IMG/VR virus record: IMGVR_UViG_3300035179_000912 | Coordinates: 1 to 27,176 of that record | Length of the DNA stretch: 27,176 bases | From: a virus | Reading direction: 5' to 3' (one strand) | Shown: in pieces, positions 15,212-22,749 of the stretch | Layout: each line of letters opens with the position of its first letter | Position numbering within the stretch: position 1 is the stretch's first letter | Position numbers and translations under genes: made by a program | The notes under the pieces: generated by a model | Database searches by the model: none | What the model saw: only the letters and a program-made list of their open reading frames with translations | Told to the model about the DNA's origin: nothing

Positions 15212-16105
15212 CTAGGTTGTATTCAACCCGGTTATTTTGACGATTGCTTCTCCGCATGTGACAACTGGCGAATACCTGGTAGTCAACGACACATCCACTG
15301 CATCGAACTCTTTCTTAACGTCCAAATCCGACAGCAATGGCCTTTTGATCACGAAGAATCCCAAGGGAGCATACGCACCGCTCAGGTTTTGACCCGTGCT
15401 CAGAACATACGCCGTGCCTGCAGAGACAACGCTGCTCACGTACAAGTCCAAACCGTACACTTTGCCGATTGCACCGGACTGAATCACCGGCTCACCGTAC
15501 TGCATGGCTAAGCTGAATTGTGGGATGTACTTCAGATCTCGAGCGTTGACAGGATTGACCAGGATGCTGTCAGCAATGAAGTTGTAGCTTTCAATCTTCG
15601 CGTCAGCCCACAGAATATCCTTTGTACCGATGCCGCCGCTGACGGTGAACTCTGTACCTGTGGCGCCCATGCTAGTTCCTGTTCCGGCGCTTGAATTAGC
15701 AGCCCCAGCGTCAATGACTGTGAGACAGTCCTTGTCAATCTGGTAGGCCATACGTCTTGCGAGACGTCTTAGCTGCTGCTCAATCACTGGAATGTATAGG
15801 TCTTCAATCTGCTCACGCGGTATACGTTCTCTGAGGCCTTTCTTGTAGGGCGTCACGGTAACATAATCAAGCGGCGTGAAATCCATCGGAATCTCGACGG
15901 TCTCGCTGATTTCGCTGATGCCTATGCTTCTGGAACCTTTCTCTTTCGTGAACGTTGCCGTTCGACCCGCAACCAGTGGAAATTCTGGTAGGAGCCGCTT
16001 GACGACAAGGGCGGGCATTGTCAACTCGATTATGCGCTTGTGTAATGCAGGATACGCTACTGCTCCAGTATCAATCCATGTTAAAGCGTCTCTTTGAAAA
16101 CTCAT
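15212..16105 (-). CDS. HK97-fold major capsid protein
   Basis: The 297-aa product has the hallmarks of a short HK97-type capsid protein. An N-arm helix precedes VVKRLLPEFPLVAGRTATFTKEKG; then come ETVEIPMDFTPLDYVTVTPYKKG (P-domain/E-loop side), a long spine helix (PVIEQQLRRLARRMAYQIDKD) and an A-domain core (SILVNPVNARDLKYIP, GKVYGLDLYVSSVVSAG, FFVIKRPLLSDLDVK). There is no N-terminal delta domain. That fits the upstream gene, in which the scaffold is fused to the protease. It follows the decoration-like gene by 10 bp and is followed by a terminator. Confidence 0.85.
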   Translation of the reverse strand: MSFQRDALTWIDTGAVAYPALHKRIIELTMPALVVKRLLPEFPLVAGRTATFTKEKGSRSIGISEISETVEIPMDFTPLDYVTVTPYKKGLRERIPREQIEDLYIPVIEQQLRRLARRMAYQIDKDCLTVIDAGAANSSAGTGTSMGATGTEFTVSGGIGTKDILWADAKIESYNFIADSILVNPVNARDLKYIPQFSLAMQYGEPVIQSGAIGKVYGLDLYVSSVVSAGTAYVLSTGQNLSGAYAPLGFFVIKRPLLSDLDVKKEFDAVDVSLTTRYSPVVTCGEAIVKITGLNTT

Positions 16106-16115
16106 CTAGACCACC

Positions 16116-16544
16116 TTAGATTAGCAGAATGTAAGCTGAACCGCCACTTACAGCGCCAGCGTTTGCCCAGCCCATGACATTTCTCGCCTTTGTGATTGCT
16201 GTTGCAGTGCCCGCGCTTGTGTTGCAGTCTGTTGCTGTTGGTGCGGGGACTGTTTGAATTGTGCCTCCTGGCCCTGAGCCAACCGCGTCTCCAGCAGTAA
16301 TGGTACCATAAGCCTTGGCGCGCGCTAGCCCTCTCCATAGAACTGAGATTGCCTTGCCGTTAAGTGCGCTTATCTGGCAGATGCCGCAACGTGTGAGACT
16401 TGGGTTTGTAGTGGGCTTTTTAACGGTCCAATCAGCAGTGATTTCGACAACTTGGCCGATTGTAAGGTCTTCGCCTGCTATTTCCTGGGTGACATAACGA
16501 TCAGAGACCAGCGGTGTTGTTCCTTCAAAAACTGGTGCACTCAT
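16116..16544 (-). CDS. Capsid decoration-like protein
   Basis: The 142-aa protein (DRYVTQEIAGEDLTIGQVVEITADWTVKK, then CGICQISALNGKAISVLWRG, GTITAGDAVGSGPGGTIQ) follows the pattern of DUF2190-like decoration or stabilising proteins. These have a beta-tulip core with a conserved G-(D/A)-x-V-(G/-) turn and sit just before the capsid gene. It lies between the protease/scaffold and capsid genes, 5 bp after the protease stop. Such proteins cap three-fold sites on the mature shell. The family call is moderate, based on pattern and position. Confidence 0.65.
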   Translation of the reverse strand: MSAPVFEGTTPLVSDRYVTQEIAGEDLTIGQVVEITADWTVKKPTTNPSLTRCGICQISALNGKAISVLWRGLARAKAYGTITAGDAVGSGPGGTIQTVPAPTATDCNTSAGTATAITKARNVMGWANAGAVSGGSAYILLI

Positions 16545-16549
16545 CTAAA

Positions 16550-17689
16550 TCACTTGAATCCAGCGTTTATCTTGCGCGAGGCCTTGATCAGGTCCTTGAA
16601 CCAGTCATAATTGCCAAGGGCATCACGGTTAATTTCGTCAGTTGCCACAATACCCTTACCACTGGCACGCTTTGCTTCTTCTGCGCTTGGCGGTTTCCCT
16701 TCTTCTTCGCCTTCTTCCTGACCTTCCTCTTGGGCCTCGCCTAGCTTCTTGGACAATTCGCTGATTTTCTTGCCAAGCTCGGCCTTCCTGGCTCTCTTCG
16801 CTAATTCACCCTCGAGATCAACCAGTTTCTTGTTCAAAGAATCTAGTTCAGCGTCAGACGCTCCAGGCCTCTGCATTATCTGCTTCTCAAGCTGCGTCAA
16901 CTGGTCAATGTATTCTTGATACGTATGCTCTTTCGGCGCTTGTTCTCCCGGTGCGACGTTAACTACTCCTTGCGCTTGGTGCGGAGAAGCTCCTTGCTGA
17001 GCATTTTGTTCAGGCAAGTGCTTCACCTCTTTTGTTTCATTCTTTTTGTTTTCAGGTCCTTGCGGCTCACGCCTAGAACCCACATCATCACTTTCAAGTG
17101 ACCGTGAAATTGCGGGATTCGAACCCGCAGCCCTTGCCGCTTCTTGCTGATTCAGATCCATTGCGGCAGCAAATCCAACGGGCTTAAACTCGGTTTTCTC
17201 GTAAGCTGGAGAAGCAACAATACTTAATTCTCGCACTCGAGGCTTGTGCACTATTTCCCAGGCGTCTGGGCATAGGTGAACAAGCAAGCCTTCCTTCCGA
17301 GTTGGCTTCTTGCACCTGCTACACTCAACATCGTCACTGTCAACCTGGACACTCACATATTTTACGTATCCGCGCAGTATCTTGTCAATGAGTTTCTCTT
17401 CTCCTCCGACCTCAGCTCGGAAATAAACTTCTTGCCCTTTACGTCTAGCCTCGGGAACCTTTCCAACAATCATGAAGACACTTTCTGCATGGTCAGCACG
17501 CAGTTGAGCGTCCTTCAGAGTTGCAGTGAAAAAGTCAAGGTCCTCCTCCGGAACCTGCCACTTATTCTTATTGACACTCGTATCGACAGCTAAACCTTCG
17601 ATATTGATAAGTCTCTCTTTCAACGCAAACTGTGCGTCGACGCCTTCTTGCGCCTTGAAGGGAACATAATACTTCAACTGCATTTTCAC
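16550..17689 (-). CDS. HK97-type prohead protease fused to a coiled-coil scaffold
   Basis: Residues about 1-170 of 379 are an S78/U35-type prohead protease. The candidate catalytic His is in RADHAES (H67) and the Ser in ELSIVASPAYE (S156). A small insert between them holds C-x2-C (ECSRCKK, 123/126) and H-x-C (138/140), a likely zinc site. After a Gly/Ser/Gln-rich linker (about 175-260), a charged coiled coil (EYIDQLTQLEKQIMQ, LDSLNKKLVDLEGELAKRAR, ISELSKKLGEAQEEGQEEGE) forms a scaffold. A C-terminal GNYDWFKDLIKASRKINAGFK probably contacts the shell. The fusion explains the absence of a delta domain in the capsid protein. It should shape the procapsid, then cleave itself out. Confidence 0.85.
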   Translation of the reverse strand: MKMQLKYYVPFKAQEGVDAQFALKERLINIEGLAVDTSVNKNKWQVPEEDLDFFTATLKDAQLRADHAESVFMIVGKVPEARRKGQEVYFRAEVGGEEKLIDKILRGYVKYVSVQVDSDDVECSRCKKPTRKEGLLVHLCPDAWEIVHKPRVRELSIVASPAYEKTEFKPVGFAAAMDLNQQEAARAAGSNPAISRSLESDDVGSRREPQGPENKKNETKEVKHLPEQNAQQGASPHQAQGVVNVAPGEQAPKEHTYQEYIDQLTQLEKQIMQRPGASDAELDSLNKKLVDLEGELAKRARKAELGKKISELSKKLGEAQEEGQEEGEEEGKPPSAEEAKRASGKGIVATDEINRDALGNYDWFKDLIKASRKINAGFK

Positions 17690-17690
17690 G

Positions 17691-18002
17691 TCACCGCACG
17701 TCTGAGATTCGAACGTAAGCGTTCACAACTCGGCGCCGATACTCATTCCAAGCCCTAAAGTCTAGCAAAGTCTGAATCTCGCCCTTCAAGTGACTGTCAA
17801 GCCACTTACGAACTTGGTCCCGAGTCTTGAAGTGTTCCTTCTCAAACATATAGTTCTGGATCTCCCAGCGGTCGCTATCCTTCACCTTTCCAACCGTGAT
17901 TTTGACGCCTTTCCCAAGTTCTTTAACCCGAAACTTCTCAAACTTGTCGGGATCCGCCACCCGGTAACGCCACACGGTCTTAGCTTCTTCAAGTCCAGGC
18001 AT
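17691..18002 (-). CDS. Small conserved-looking protein before the prohead protease
   Basis: The 103-aa protein (VWRYRVADPDKFEKFRVKEL, KGVKITVGKVKDSDRWEIQN, FEKEHFKTRDQVRKWLDSH) follows a pattern I associate with small proteins found beside prohead proteases: an 'fr.k.ig.gvk...g...' strand pair, then 'w..q...F.k..f....a..WL'. The C-terminal part adds a basic helix. It precedes the protease by 1 bp, so the two are co-translated. No function is known to me; a role in head assembly is likely from context. Confidence 0.65.
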   Translation of the reverse strand: MPGLEEAKTVWRYRVADPDKFEKFRVKELGKGVKITVGKVKDSDRWEIQNYMFEKEHFKTRDQVRKWLDSHLKGEIQTLLDFRAWNEYRRRVVNAYVRISDVR

Positions 18003-18016
18003 AATTCAACTCACCA

Positions 18017-18286
18017 TCAGTTAGCGAGCCACTCGCAAATTGTGAGTAGCCGCTTCAGAATCGCTCCTTTGAGAGCGCCTAAGTGCCGCTTGTTATCGAT
18101 GAAGAGGACATAGTTCGAGCAGTCTCCCGGCATGACAACCCGCATGAGCTTGTTATAATGAAAGTATTTTCTGTCCAATTTCCTGTAGAAATAGCGTCTC
18201 ACCCTGCAGAAGAGACAAGTAATATGCGGTCTACTCATCTCGTTGCTGTAGCCGCACAATGTGTGACACGGCATCCTTACTCTCAT
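18017..18286 (-). CDS. Small Cys-rich basic protein coupled to the portal
   Basis: The ATG at 18286 overlaps the portal stop as ATGA, so the gene is translationally coupled to the portal. The 89-aa product has cysteines in C-x3-C (CHTLC) and C-x2-C (CLFC) pairs near its N-terminus, a very basic middle (RVRRYFYRKLDRKYFHYNK) and a hydrophobic C-terminal helix. A zinc site with nucleic-acid binding is plausible. An internal ATG at residue 17 would keep only the second pair. Family unknown. Confidence 0.6.
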   Translation of the reverse strand: MRVRMPCHTLCGYSNEMSRPHITCLFCRVRRYFYRKLDRKYFHYNKLMRVVMPGDCSNYVLFIDNKRHLGALKGAILKRLLTICEWLAN

Positions 18287-19641
18287 GCGGTCTTGCCCTC
18301 CTCGACCATCGTAAGAGAGGATCCAGCAGAAGTGTCACCAGGGCTCTGCTCAGGCGGCTGCTCCGGATAACCCAGCTGAGGCCTCGCTTCACTGGGCACG
18401 ATAATTTTCTTCTCAACAAGGTCACTGATGAACCTGGCTTTCACGTCAAGCGTGGGCTCCCACACGGGCCTCCAACTGACTTTGGGAATTTCAACGCCTT
18501 CGCCGAACTTGGCCTGAATGAGCTGCTTGAACAAAACCGTCTCCAACGTGCCGCTGATAAGCTGTTGCAGCATCCTCAAACGCGTAACATACTCTTGCAT
18601 GACGATTTCAGCCGTGGCTCTATTCGTTTTTTCGCTTTCGCCCATGAAAATCTTGGGAACACCCAAGACAGCCTCACGCTGCTTGTGAAGATATTCGATC
18701 CACCATTGAATGTTCACGTCTTTTGTCATGCTTTGAACTACAGTAACCTCAACATCGCCACGAACAAACACGTCAGTCGCAGGTTTGCGGTCTCGGAAAG
18801 CCTCGACGAGACTCTGAAGCTGCGGATCACTGAATGGCCTTTCGGCAGTTCCAGCCTTCACAACGAGCATAGGCTTCGTGTAAATATGCATGATTAAAGC
18901 CATGTCATCTTGAAACTGGTCAACCAAAGCCTGAATCTTCAACAGGGGCCTAATCAGGCTTGTGCCATAGCTGAACTCGTACCACCAGCTTTTGCTTCCC
19001 CACCGAAAATGCACCATGTCTTGCGCGGTGAAGGCCACAGGCGGAAAAGTCAAGAGTTGTACATAACCGAAAACGTTTCCATAAGCATCCCTGCGCACCC
19101 TCATGTGCACCGGGTCCAGCGGCTTAAGCCAGCTAACCTCGCCAGTATCCTCGTCACGACAAATCTCTATGAAAGCGTTACCGAAAACAAGCATATCTGT
19201 ACCTGTAATCCGCAACGTTTGCAAAATGTTCTGCTCATCAAGCCAGTCAGTAAGCCATTCTCGGACCTCTTCAGTACTTCCTTCCAACTCAAAACCGTTC
19301 GAGATAGCAAGATTAACCGTAACATCGATTGCTGCCTTGATGTACGGCGTGAAAGTGTAAAGGTCCTTGTATGCCGGCAGGTCCTCAACGGGAGTTGCTC
19401 CCCACAAACGCTCCCAATACGCCATGTATGGCGGAGTGACAAAACCCGCGCCAGAGCCCTTGAGCATGTACTTGGTGACGTAACCCCACAGCATGTTGTC
19501 AGCTTTCCAGCTGACGGGGACCTCCTCCTCAATCTGCTTCTTGCTTATGTCTTCAGGAACTTGTCGCTGAGCAACAAACCTGCCCGCAAACTGCTTGACT
19601 GACTGCAAACCCTTACGAACTCTTTCAGCGACAAGACTCAA
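18283..19641 (-). CDS. Portal protein
   Basis: The 452-aa protein shows the phage portal pattern: a wing (DLYTFTPYIKAAIDVTVNLAI, WLDEQNILQTLRITGTDMLVFGNAFIEI), the beta-hairpin WLKPLDPVHMRVRRDAYGN, a clip/stem section (DMVHFRWGSKSWWYEFSYG then SLIRPLLK) and a crown helix (AVLGVPKIFMGESEKTNRAT then AEIVMQEYVTRLRML). The last 35 residues are Pro/Ser-rich. It follows the terminase and a membrane protein. It would form the dodecameric DNA entry vertex that docks TerL and, later, the adaptor. Confidence 0.9.
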   Translation of the reverse strand: MSLVAERVRKGLQSVKQFAGRFVAQRQVPEDISKKQIEEEVPVSWKADNMLWGYVTKYMLKGSGAGFVTPPYMAYWERLWGATPVEDLPAYKDLYTFTPYIKAAIDVTVNLAISNGFELEGSTEEVREWLTDWLDEQNILQTLRITGTDMLVFGNAFIEICRDEDTGEVSWLKPLDPVHMRVRRDAYGNVFGYVQLLTFPPVAFTAQDMVHFRWGSKSWWYEFSYGTSLIRPLLKIQALVDQFQDDMALIMHIYTKPMLVVKAGTAERPFSDPQLQSLVEAFRDRKPATDVFVRGDVEVTVVQSMTKDVNIQWWIEYLHKQREAVLGVPKIFMGESEKTNRATAEIVMQEYVTRLRMLQQLISGTLETVLFKQLIQAKFGEGVEIPKVSWRPVWEPTLDVKARFISDLVEKKIIVPSEARPQLGYPEQPPEQSPGDTSAGSSLTMVEEGKTA

Positions 19642-19645
19642 GTTT

Positions 19646-20011
19646 TCAACAGCCTCTTAACAGTATTAACAAGCCAAGAACAATCAAGGCGAAAGCATCA
19701 ACCCAGTACCACACGTAAACGCCTAGGAGAAGTTTGAAGCCGCCAATGTTGCTCCAATCTTCCTGCTTTAGCTGCCTACGCTCAATCAGCTGCCACGTTG
19801 CATCTTCGACCAGCGGCATCGCCAAGAAACTCCAAAGAAAGACAGGCCAGACTGGATCGAATGCGATAACCCCGAAGAGCAATAACATGAAAAGGTGATA
19901 TGTTTTGAAGTGACCTAGAAGCCACTCGTCTTCATGTCCCTCGAAAAACAGTCTGTTCTCCATTACTCCGTACAATATGGCGCAAAGTATTGAACGAACT
20001 GCAGACAGCAT
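19646..20011 (-). CDS. Multi-pass membrane protein between terminase and portal
   Basis: ATG 20011 is the first start after the TerL stop (20028); a TTG at 20020 is an alternative, while longer forms would overlap TerL by about 120 bp. The 121-aa product has about four hydrophobic segments (AVRSILCAILYGV, LFMLLLFGVIAFDP, PVFLWSFLAMPLV, YWVDAFALIVLGLLILL). Charged loops include ENRLFFEGHEDEWL and VEDATWQLIERRQLKQEDW. Membrane proteins are unusual at this site in known tailed viruses. It may tether packaging to the membrane, or be an unrelated cargo gene. No family recognised. Confidence 0.65.
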   Translation of the reverse strand: MLSAVRSILCAILYGVMENRLFFEGHEDEWLLGHFKTYHLFMLLLFGVIAFDPVWPVFLWSFLAMPLVEDATWQLIERRQLKQEDWSNIGGFKLLLGVYVWYWVDAFALIVLGLLILLRGC

Positions 20012-20027
20012 AGAGGTCAACTTTTTT

Positions 20028-21296
20028 TTAGAGTATGATAGCACCTTTTCCGGGTCGAGGTGTTTGAGCAGTAGCATAAACCGCAAGTGCCAATGACCAA
20101 AGCATGTCATCATGGCCTCTTGGAGGGTGAGTGAAAAGCAAGTGGCCACTCTTACCGTAATCGCATTGCTGTTCGTTCATTTGTTGGCATAATTGTTTAT
20201 CGTAAGGTACGGCCAATCGGTTTTGCTCCATCGTAATCTTCAGTGTTGTAAGCAGCGATTCCTTGGTCTCAGTGGTGAATACTAATCCTTCTGCGAGGTT
20301 CATGCCTTGGTTATGCATTTCCTCAAGCACTGGTTCGCCCACACCGGTCTGATCTACGAATATGTTACGGAACCTGAATTTTTCATGCGCTCGGAATAGA
20401 TGGCCTATAACGTGTGTGTAGAGTGTTTCCAAGGGGAACTGGTGCAGATAGATGAGGCTGAGATTTTCTTTTTCACGTTTCACGACGGTTATCACACTGT
20501 AATCTTGTAGTTTGCCAAAATCGACACCTGCGTAGTAATCTCCAATAGGAAATTCGCCTTCGAGACTTGCGCAGAGCTCAACGCCTAGTTTTTGGGCCAG
20601 TTCGACGCATTTGCGTATCAAGTCCTGCGTGAAATAGCTGTTCACTGCTTCGACGAATTCGGCTTCATATTCCATGAGGTATGCTTCATGTGTCATGTTT
20701 TCGCGCATTTCCTTCAGGAACTCGGGTTTGATGAGTGGGCATTCTTTTGATCTTACTTTGTGCACGCTGTAGTTCGGATTTACGAAGGCTCTGCGAAAGA
20801 AGTGATTCTTGTCCCACGGCGTGCTTAAGAAAATGGCATAGCCGTCCGTTGTACTCAACATCGGAAAAAGAACCTGCGTGATGACTTCCTCGCGAACCCA
20901 GCTTGCTTCGTCACAGATCAGCATGTCAACCGTGTATCCTCTCAGCAGGTTTTCGCTGCAAGGCAACGCGATTATGCGGCTACCGTTGACTAGTTGAACC
21001 ATTGTTCTTGTGGCTCTGGCGACTCTGTTCAGCAGGCGTGCTGTTGAAAAGACAAGGGAGGCTACGCGGTCAAACATGATCATGCTCTGCCGAAGCGAGG
21101 GGCTGGTGATTAGAATGGTGACGTTTGGGTGTGTGTCTGCAAAGAATACTGCTTTCATGGCTATTGCAGTTGTTTTGCCTGTTTGACGTCCCATGCAAGC
21201 AACTATGCGCTTATTCTCATCTTCAAGCAGTTCGGCCTGGTAGGAAAATGGTTTGATACCAAAAACGCTTTCGGCATACACGACCGGTGAATCCAT
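20028..21296 (-). CDS. terL: Terminase large subunit (ATPase-nuclease)
   Basis: With the start at ATG 21296 the product is 422 aa. The ATPase domain has Walker A GRQTGKTT (36-43), Walker B LICDEAS (126-132) and coupling motif FLSTPW (about 156-161). The RNase H-like nuclease has Asp in AGVDFG (about 259), IFVDQTGVG (about 315) and HDDM (about 396-397). Reading continues 58 codons further upstream to 21470, but that stretch is in another frame over the coiled-coil end of TerS and looks spurious. GTG 21338 is a second option. The gene starts 16 bp after the TerS stop. TerL drives ATP-dependent packaging through the portal and cuts the concatemer. Confidence 0.92.
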   Translation of the reverse strand: MDSPVVYAESVFGIKPFSYQAELLEDENKRIVACMGRQTGKTTAIAMKAVFFADTHPNVTILITSPSLRQSMIMFDRVASLVFSTARLLNRVARATRTMVQLVNGSRIIALPCSENLLRGYTVDMLICDEASWVREEVITQVLFPMLSTTDGYAIFLSTPWDKNHFFRRAFVNPNYSVHKVRSKECPLIKPEFLKEMRENMTHEAYLMEYEAEFVEAVNSYFTQDLIRKCVELAQKLGVELCASLEGEFPIGDYYAGVDFGKLQDYSVITVVKREKENLSLIYLHQFPLETLYTHVIGHLFRAHEKFRFRNIFVDQTGVGEPVLEEMHNQGMNLAEGLVFTTETKESLLTTLKITMEQNRLAVPYDKQLCQQMNEQQCDYGKSGHLLFTHPPRGHDDMLWSLALAVYATAQTPRPGKGAIIL

Positions 21297-21312
21297 CGGC
21301 TCAGCGGTTTCT

Positions 21313-21804
21313 TCATACAGTAGGTTGCGCACTTGGGTTTCCGTTTTGTCTAGGCTTTGTGTGAGAATCTTCTGCGTTCTTCTTTGCTGCCAACTGTGCC
21401 ACCAACTTCTCAACTCTCTCGACACGTCTTTCCACCTCTTCGTACTTCTGAAACTTGTAATAAACTTCAAAGTAAGCGCGAGCTGAAGAAAAGATGATGC
21501 GAAAACGCTCCAAATCCTCTTTACTGCATGATTTCAAATCGCAAACCTTGTTGAATGCATCAACATATCGTTTCACAACGGAGTCCAATCCGATGATGTC
21601 GGCCTCTCCAATCTGAGCCCCCAGAGAGACTTCCTTCTGAACATCCGGATCGCCACGCGTTCTGTCAACTTCATTCTGTATTGCACGGTACGTGCGGTTT
21701 GGAAACGTGCCTGAATCGTAAATCTGCTGAGCATTCATTCCCCTCTGAATCATCTCAAACAGAAGCTTCTCTTCGACTTCTGTCCAATTCTCTCCTCGAA
21801 CCAA
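21313..21804 (-). CDS. terS: Terminase small subunit-like DNA-binding protein
   Basis: The start is TTG 21804, with GGAG 6 nt upstream that also forms the end of the previous gene. The 163-aa product begins with a SANT/Myb-like three-helix DNA-binding domain (NWTEVEEKLLFEMIQRGM, NAQQIYDSGTFPNRTYRAIQ). A helical oligomerisation part follows (VVKRYVDAFNKVCDLKS, DLERFRIIFSSARAYFEVYY), then a coiled coil (YEEVERRVERVEKLVAQLAA) and a polar tail. Size, order and position directly before TerL fit a small terminase that recognises the packaging site. The 12-bp tandem repeats 330 bp upstream are a candidate target. Confidence 0.75.
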   Translation of the reverse strand: MVRGENWTEVEEKLLFEMIQRGMNAQQIYDSGTFPNRTYRAIQNEVDRTRGDPDVQKEVSLGAQIGEADIIGLDSVVKRYVDAFNKVCDLKSCSKEDLERFRIIFSSARAYFEVYYKFQKYEEVERRVERVEKLVAQLAAKKNAEDSHTKPRQNGNPSAQPTV

Positions 21805-21807
21805 ACG

Positions 21808-22050
21808 TTACTCCTCTTTTGAAGGCTCTGTTTGGAAACTTCCGTTTCCACGCGAGTCAACCAAGACCTCGCCCTTTTCAAGTTCCGGCACAAGACCAAG
21901 CTGAACAGGCTCCTTGAGCCGTGCTAGAACGTCTGTGCGAGTCATTCTGCAGACCGTTTCGCAACGAATTCGGTCATGGAAACTGCTGGAAAGAATGATT
22001 CTGCGAACTTGTCTTAGCTGTTCTTTCTCTTTGGTTCTTCTGTGCGTCAT
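21808..22050 (-). CDS. Small basic protein, first gene of the late operon
   Basis: ATG 22050 gives 80 aa; GTG 22059 gives 83 aa. The N-terminal part is strongly basic (MTHRRTKEKEQLRQVRRII) and the middle (RIRCETVCRMTRTDVLARLK, EPVQLGLVPELEKGEVLV) could be a helix-turn-helix. It ends 3 bp before TerS, and its final GAG GAG TAA supplies the TerS ribosome site, so the pair is co-translated. It may help TerS or regulate the operon. Family unknown. Confidence 0.6.
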   Translation of the reverse strand: MTHRRTKEKEQLRQVRRIILSSSFHDRIRCETVCRMTRTDVLARLKEPVQLGLVPELEKGEVLVDSRGNGSFQTEPSKEE

Positions 22051-22117
22051 GGTTCTCACTCACGCCACTCAAGGGCGGCGGGCTTCGAATTCTACACGCA
22101 GAGAATACACATACGAA

Positions 22118-22128
22118 TTGAAATAAGA
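22118..22128 (-). promoter_or_regulatory. Weak TATA-like element for the late operon
   Basis: The minus strand reads TCTTATTTCAA here, about 70 bp before the first start codon and immediately downstream of the 12-bp tandem repeats. It is a poor TATA match, but nothing better lies in the gap. A weak TATA beside a repeat array would suit activator-dependent late transcription. Confidence 0.3.
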
Positions 22129-22130
22129 CA

Positions 22131-22178
22131 CGGTACCGTACGCGGTACCTTGCGCGGTACCTTACGCAGTACCTTGCG
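22131..22178. repeat. Four tandem 12-bp repeats (CGGTACCTTGCG-like)
   Basis: Four head-to-tail units occupy 22131-22142, 22143-22154, 22155-22166 and 22167-22178. The consensus is CGGTACCTTGCG; the first unit has GTACG and the last has CAGTACC. Three contain the palindrome GGTACC. The array lies between the 22.3-kb spacer and the start of the late operon, so it is a candidate packaging (pac/cos) recognition site for TerS or an activator operator. Confidence 0.8.
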
Positions 22179-22360
22179 AGGCCTTTGCCACATAAGAGCG
22201 GTGCATACGAGGAAATGCTAACAAAGAAGTGGTGCAAGAAAACATGTCCACGCGCCTTGGAGGATTGCGGAAGCAAACCGTCATAAGCATTGATATACTA
22301 TCAATAGCGCGCGGCAGTTGATTTCATCTTTGCTAAACTTAGGTCTTACGAGTTGGTTAA
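22179..22360. other. Gene-free spacer with a perfect 7-bp inverted repeat
   Basis: The gap between the late operon and the zinc-ribbon gene (22060-22450) has no convincing gene apart from one doubtful micro-ORF. Besides the 12-bp repeats it holds ATTGATA-tac-TATCAAT at 22289-22305, a symmetric operator-like site. The rest shows nothing I can interpret. Confidence 0.5.
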
Positions 22361-22441
22361 TCAGATTTTCTCTATCTTGCGCATCCTCAATGAGAGAACT
22401 TCCTTGTATGCGCTATCTGGCAGCAATATTGTGATTCTCAT
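22361..22441 (-). CDS. Possible 26-aa micro-protein
   Basis: An ATG at 22441, about 10 nt after the zinc-ribbon stop, opens a 26-codon frame (MRITILLPDSAYKEVLSLRM, ending KIEKI). Its hydrophobic strand followed by an amphipathic helix resembles the first half of a ribbon-helix-helix domain. No clear ribosome site is present, and it could be a decayed remnant or chance. Confidence 0.2.
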   Translation of the reverse strand: MRITILLPDSAYKEVLSLRMRKIEKI

Positions 22442-22450
22442 GTTTCAAGA

Positions 22451-22681
22451 CTAGGGCTGATTTCTTTCAGACATTTTTTCAGAAGTGATTCTAACCAACG
22501 TCTTGGGTTCAGTTAACAAGTTCCCGCATTTCTTGCACTTTTCAACCTTCAACGGTTCATAGAAAGGAATTATGATTTTGACTTTGGGTTCTGGAGAAGG
22601 CTGTTCTATGAAGAGTTTGTTCACTTCAAAACGATTCCAACATCCACAATTCTCGCACTTCATTCTCAGCCTGGTTTTCAT
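22451..22681 (-). CDS. Zinc-ribbon protein
   Basis: The start is ATG 22681, with GGGAG 6 nt upstream; a longer reading would overlap the RHH gene. The 76-aa product has two C-x2-C knuckles about 40 residues apart (MKCENCGCWNRFEV and VEKCKKCGNLL). They frame a beta segment (PKVKIIIPFYEPLKV), the arrangement of a rubredoxin-like zinc ribbon. It lies downstream of the RHH regulator in the same direction and is probably co-transcribed. A role in transcription or nucleic-acid binding is likely but not specific. Confidence 0.7.
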   Translation of the reverse strand: MKTRLRMKCENCGCWNRFEVNKLFIEQPSPEPKVKIIIPFYEPLKVEKCKKCGNLLTEPKTLVRITSEKMSERNQP

Positions 22682-22749
22682 GCCTGCTCCCTCAAATGAG
22701 CAATTAAAGAAAAGACATGGTATAGAAGATCTTCCAGGGCGGATATCTC

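Noticed and set aside
17105-17135. tRNA gene on the minus strand
   Set aside because: Only a T-arm-like hairpin exists; no D-arm, anticodon arm or matching acceptor stem lies at the right distance, and the region is coding.
18259-19602. Two long plus-strand frames (212 and 230 codons)
   Set aside because: Both are antisense to the portal gene, which has clear protein motifs.
21297-21470. 58-codon N-terminal extension of TerL
   Set aside because: It overlaps the in-frame coiled-coil end of TerS in another frame, lacks a ribosome site, and is not needed for the ATPase fold.
21974-22276. 100-codon minus-strand frame upstream of the late operon
   Set aside because: It is a translation of the 12-bp tandem repeats (RYRARYRVRYRV pattern) and flanking spacer, with no ribosome site or sensible fold.
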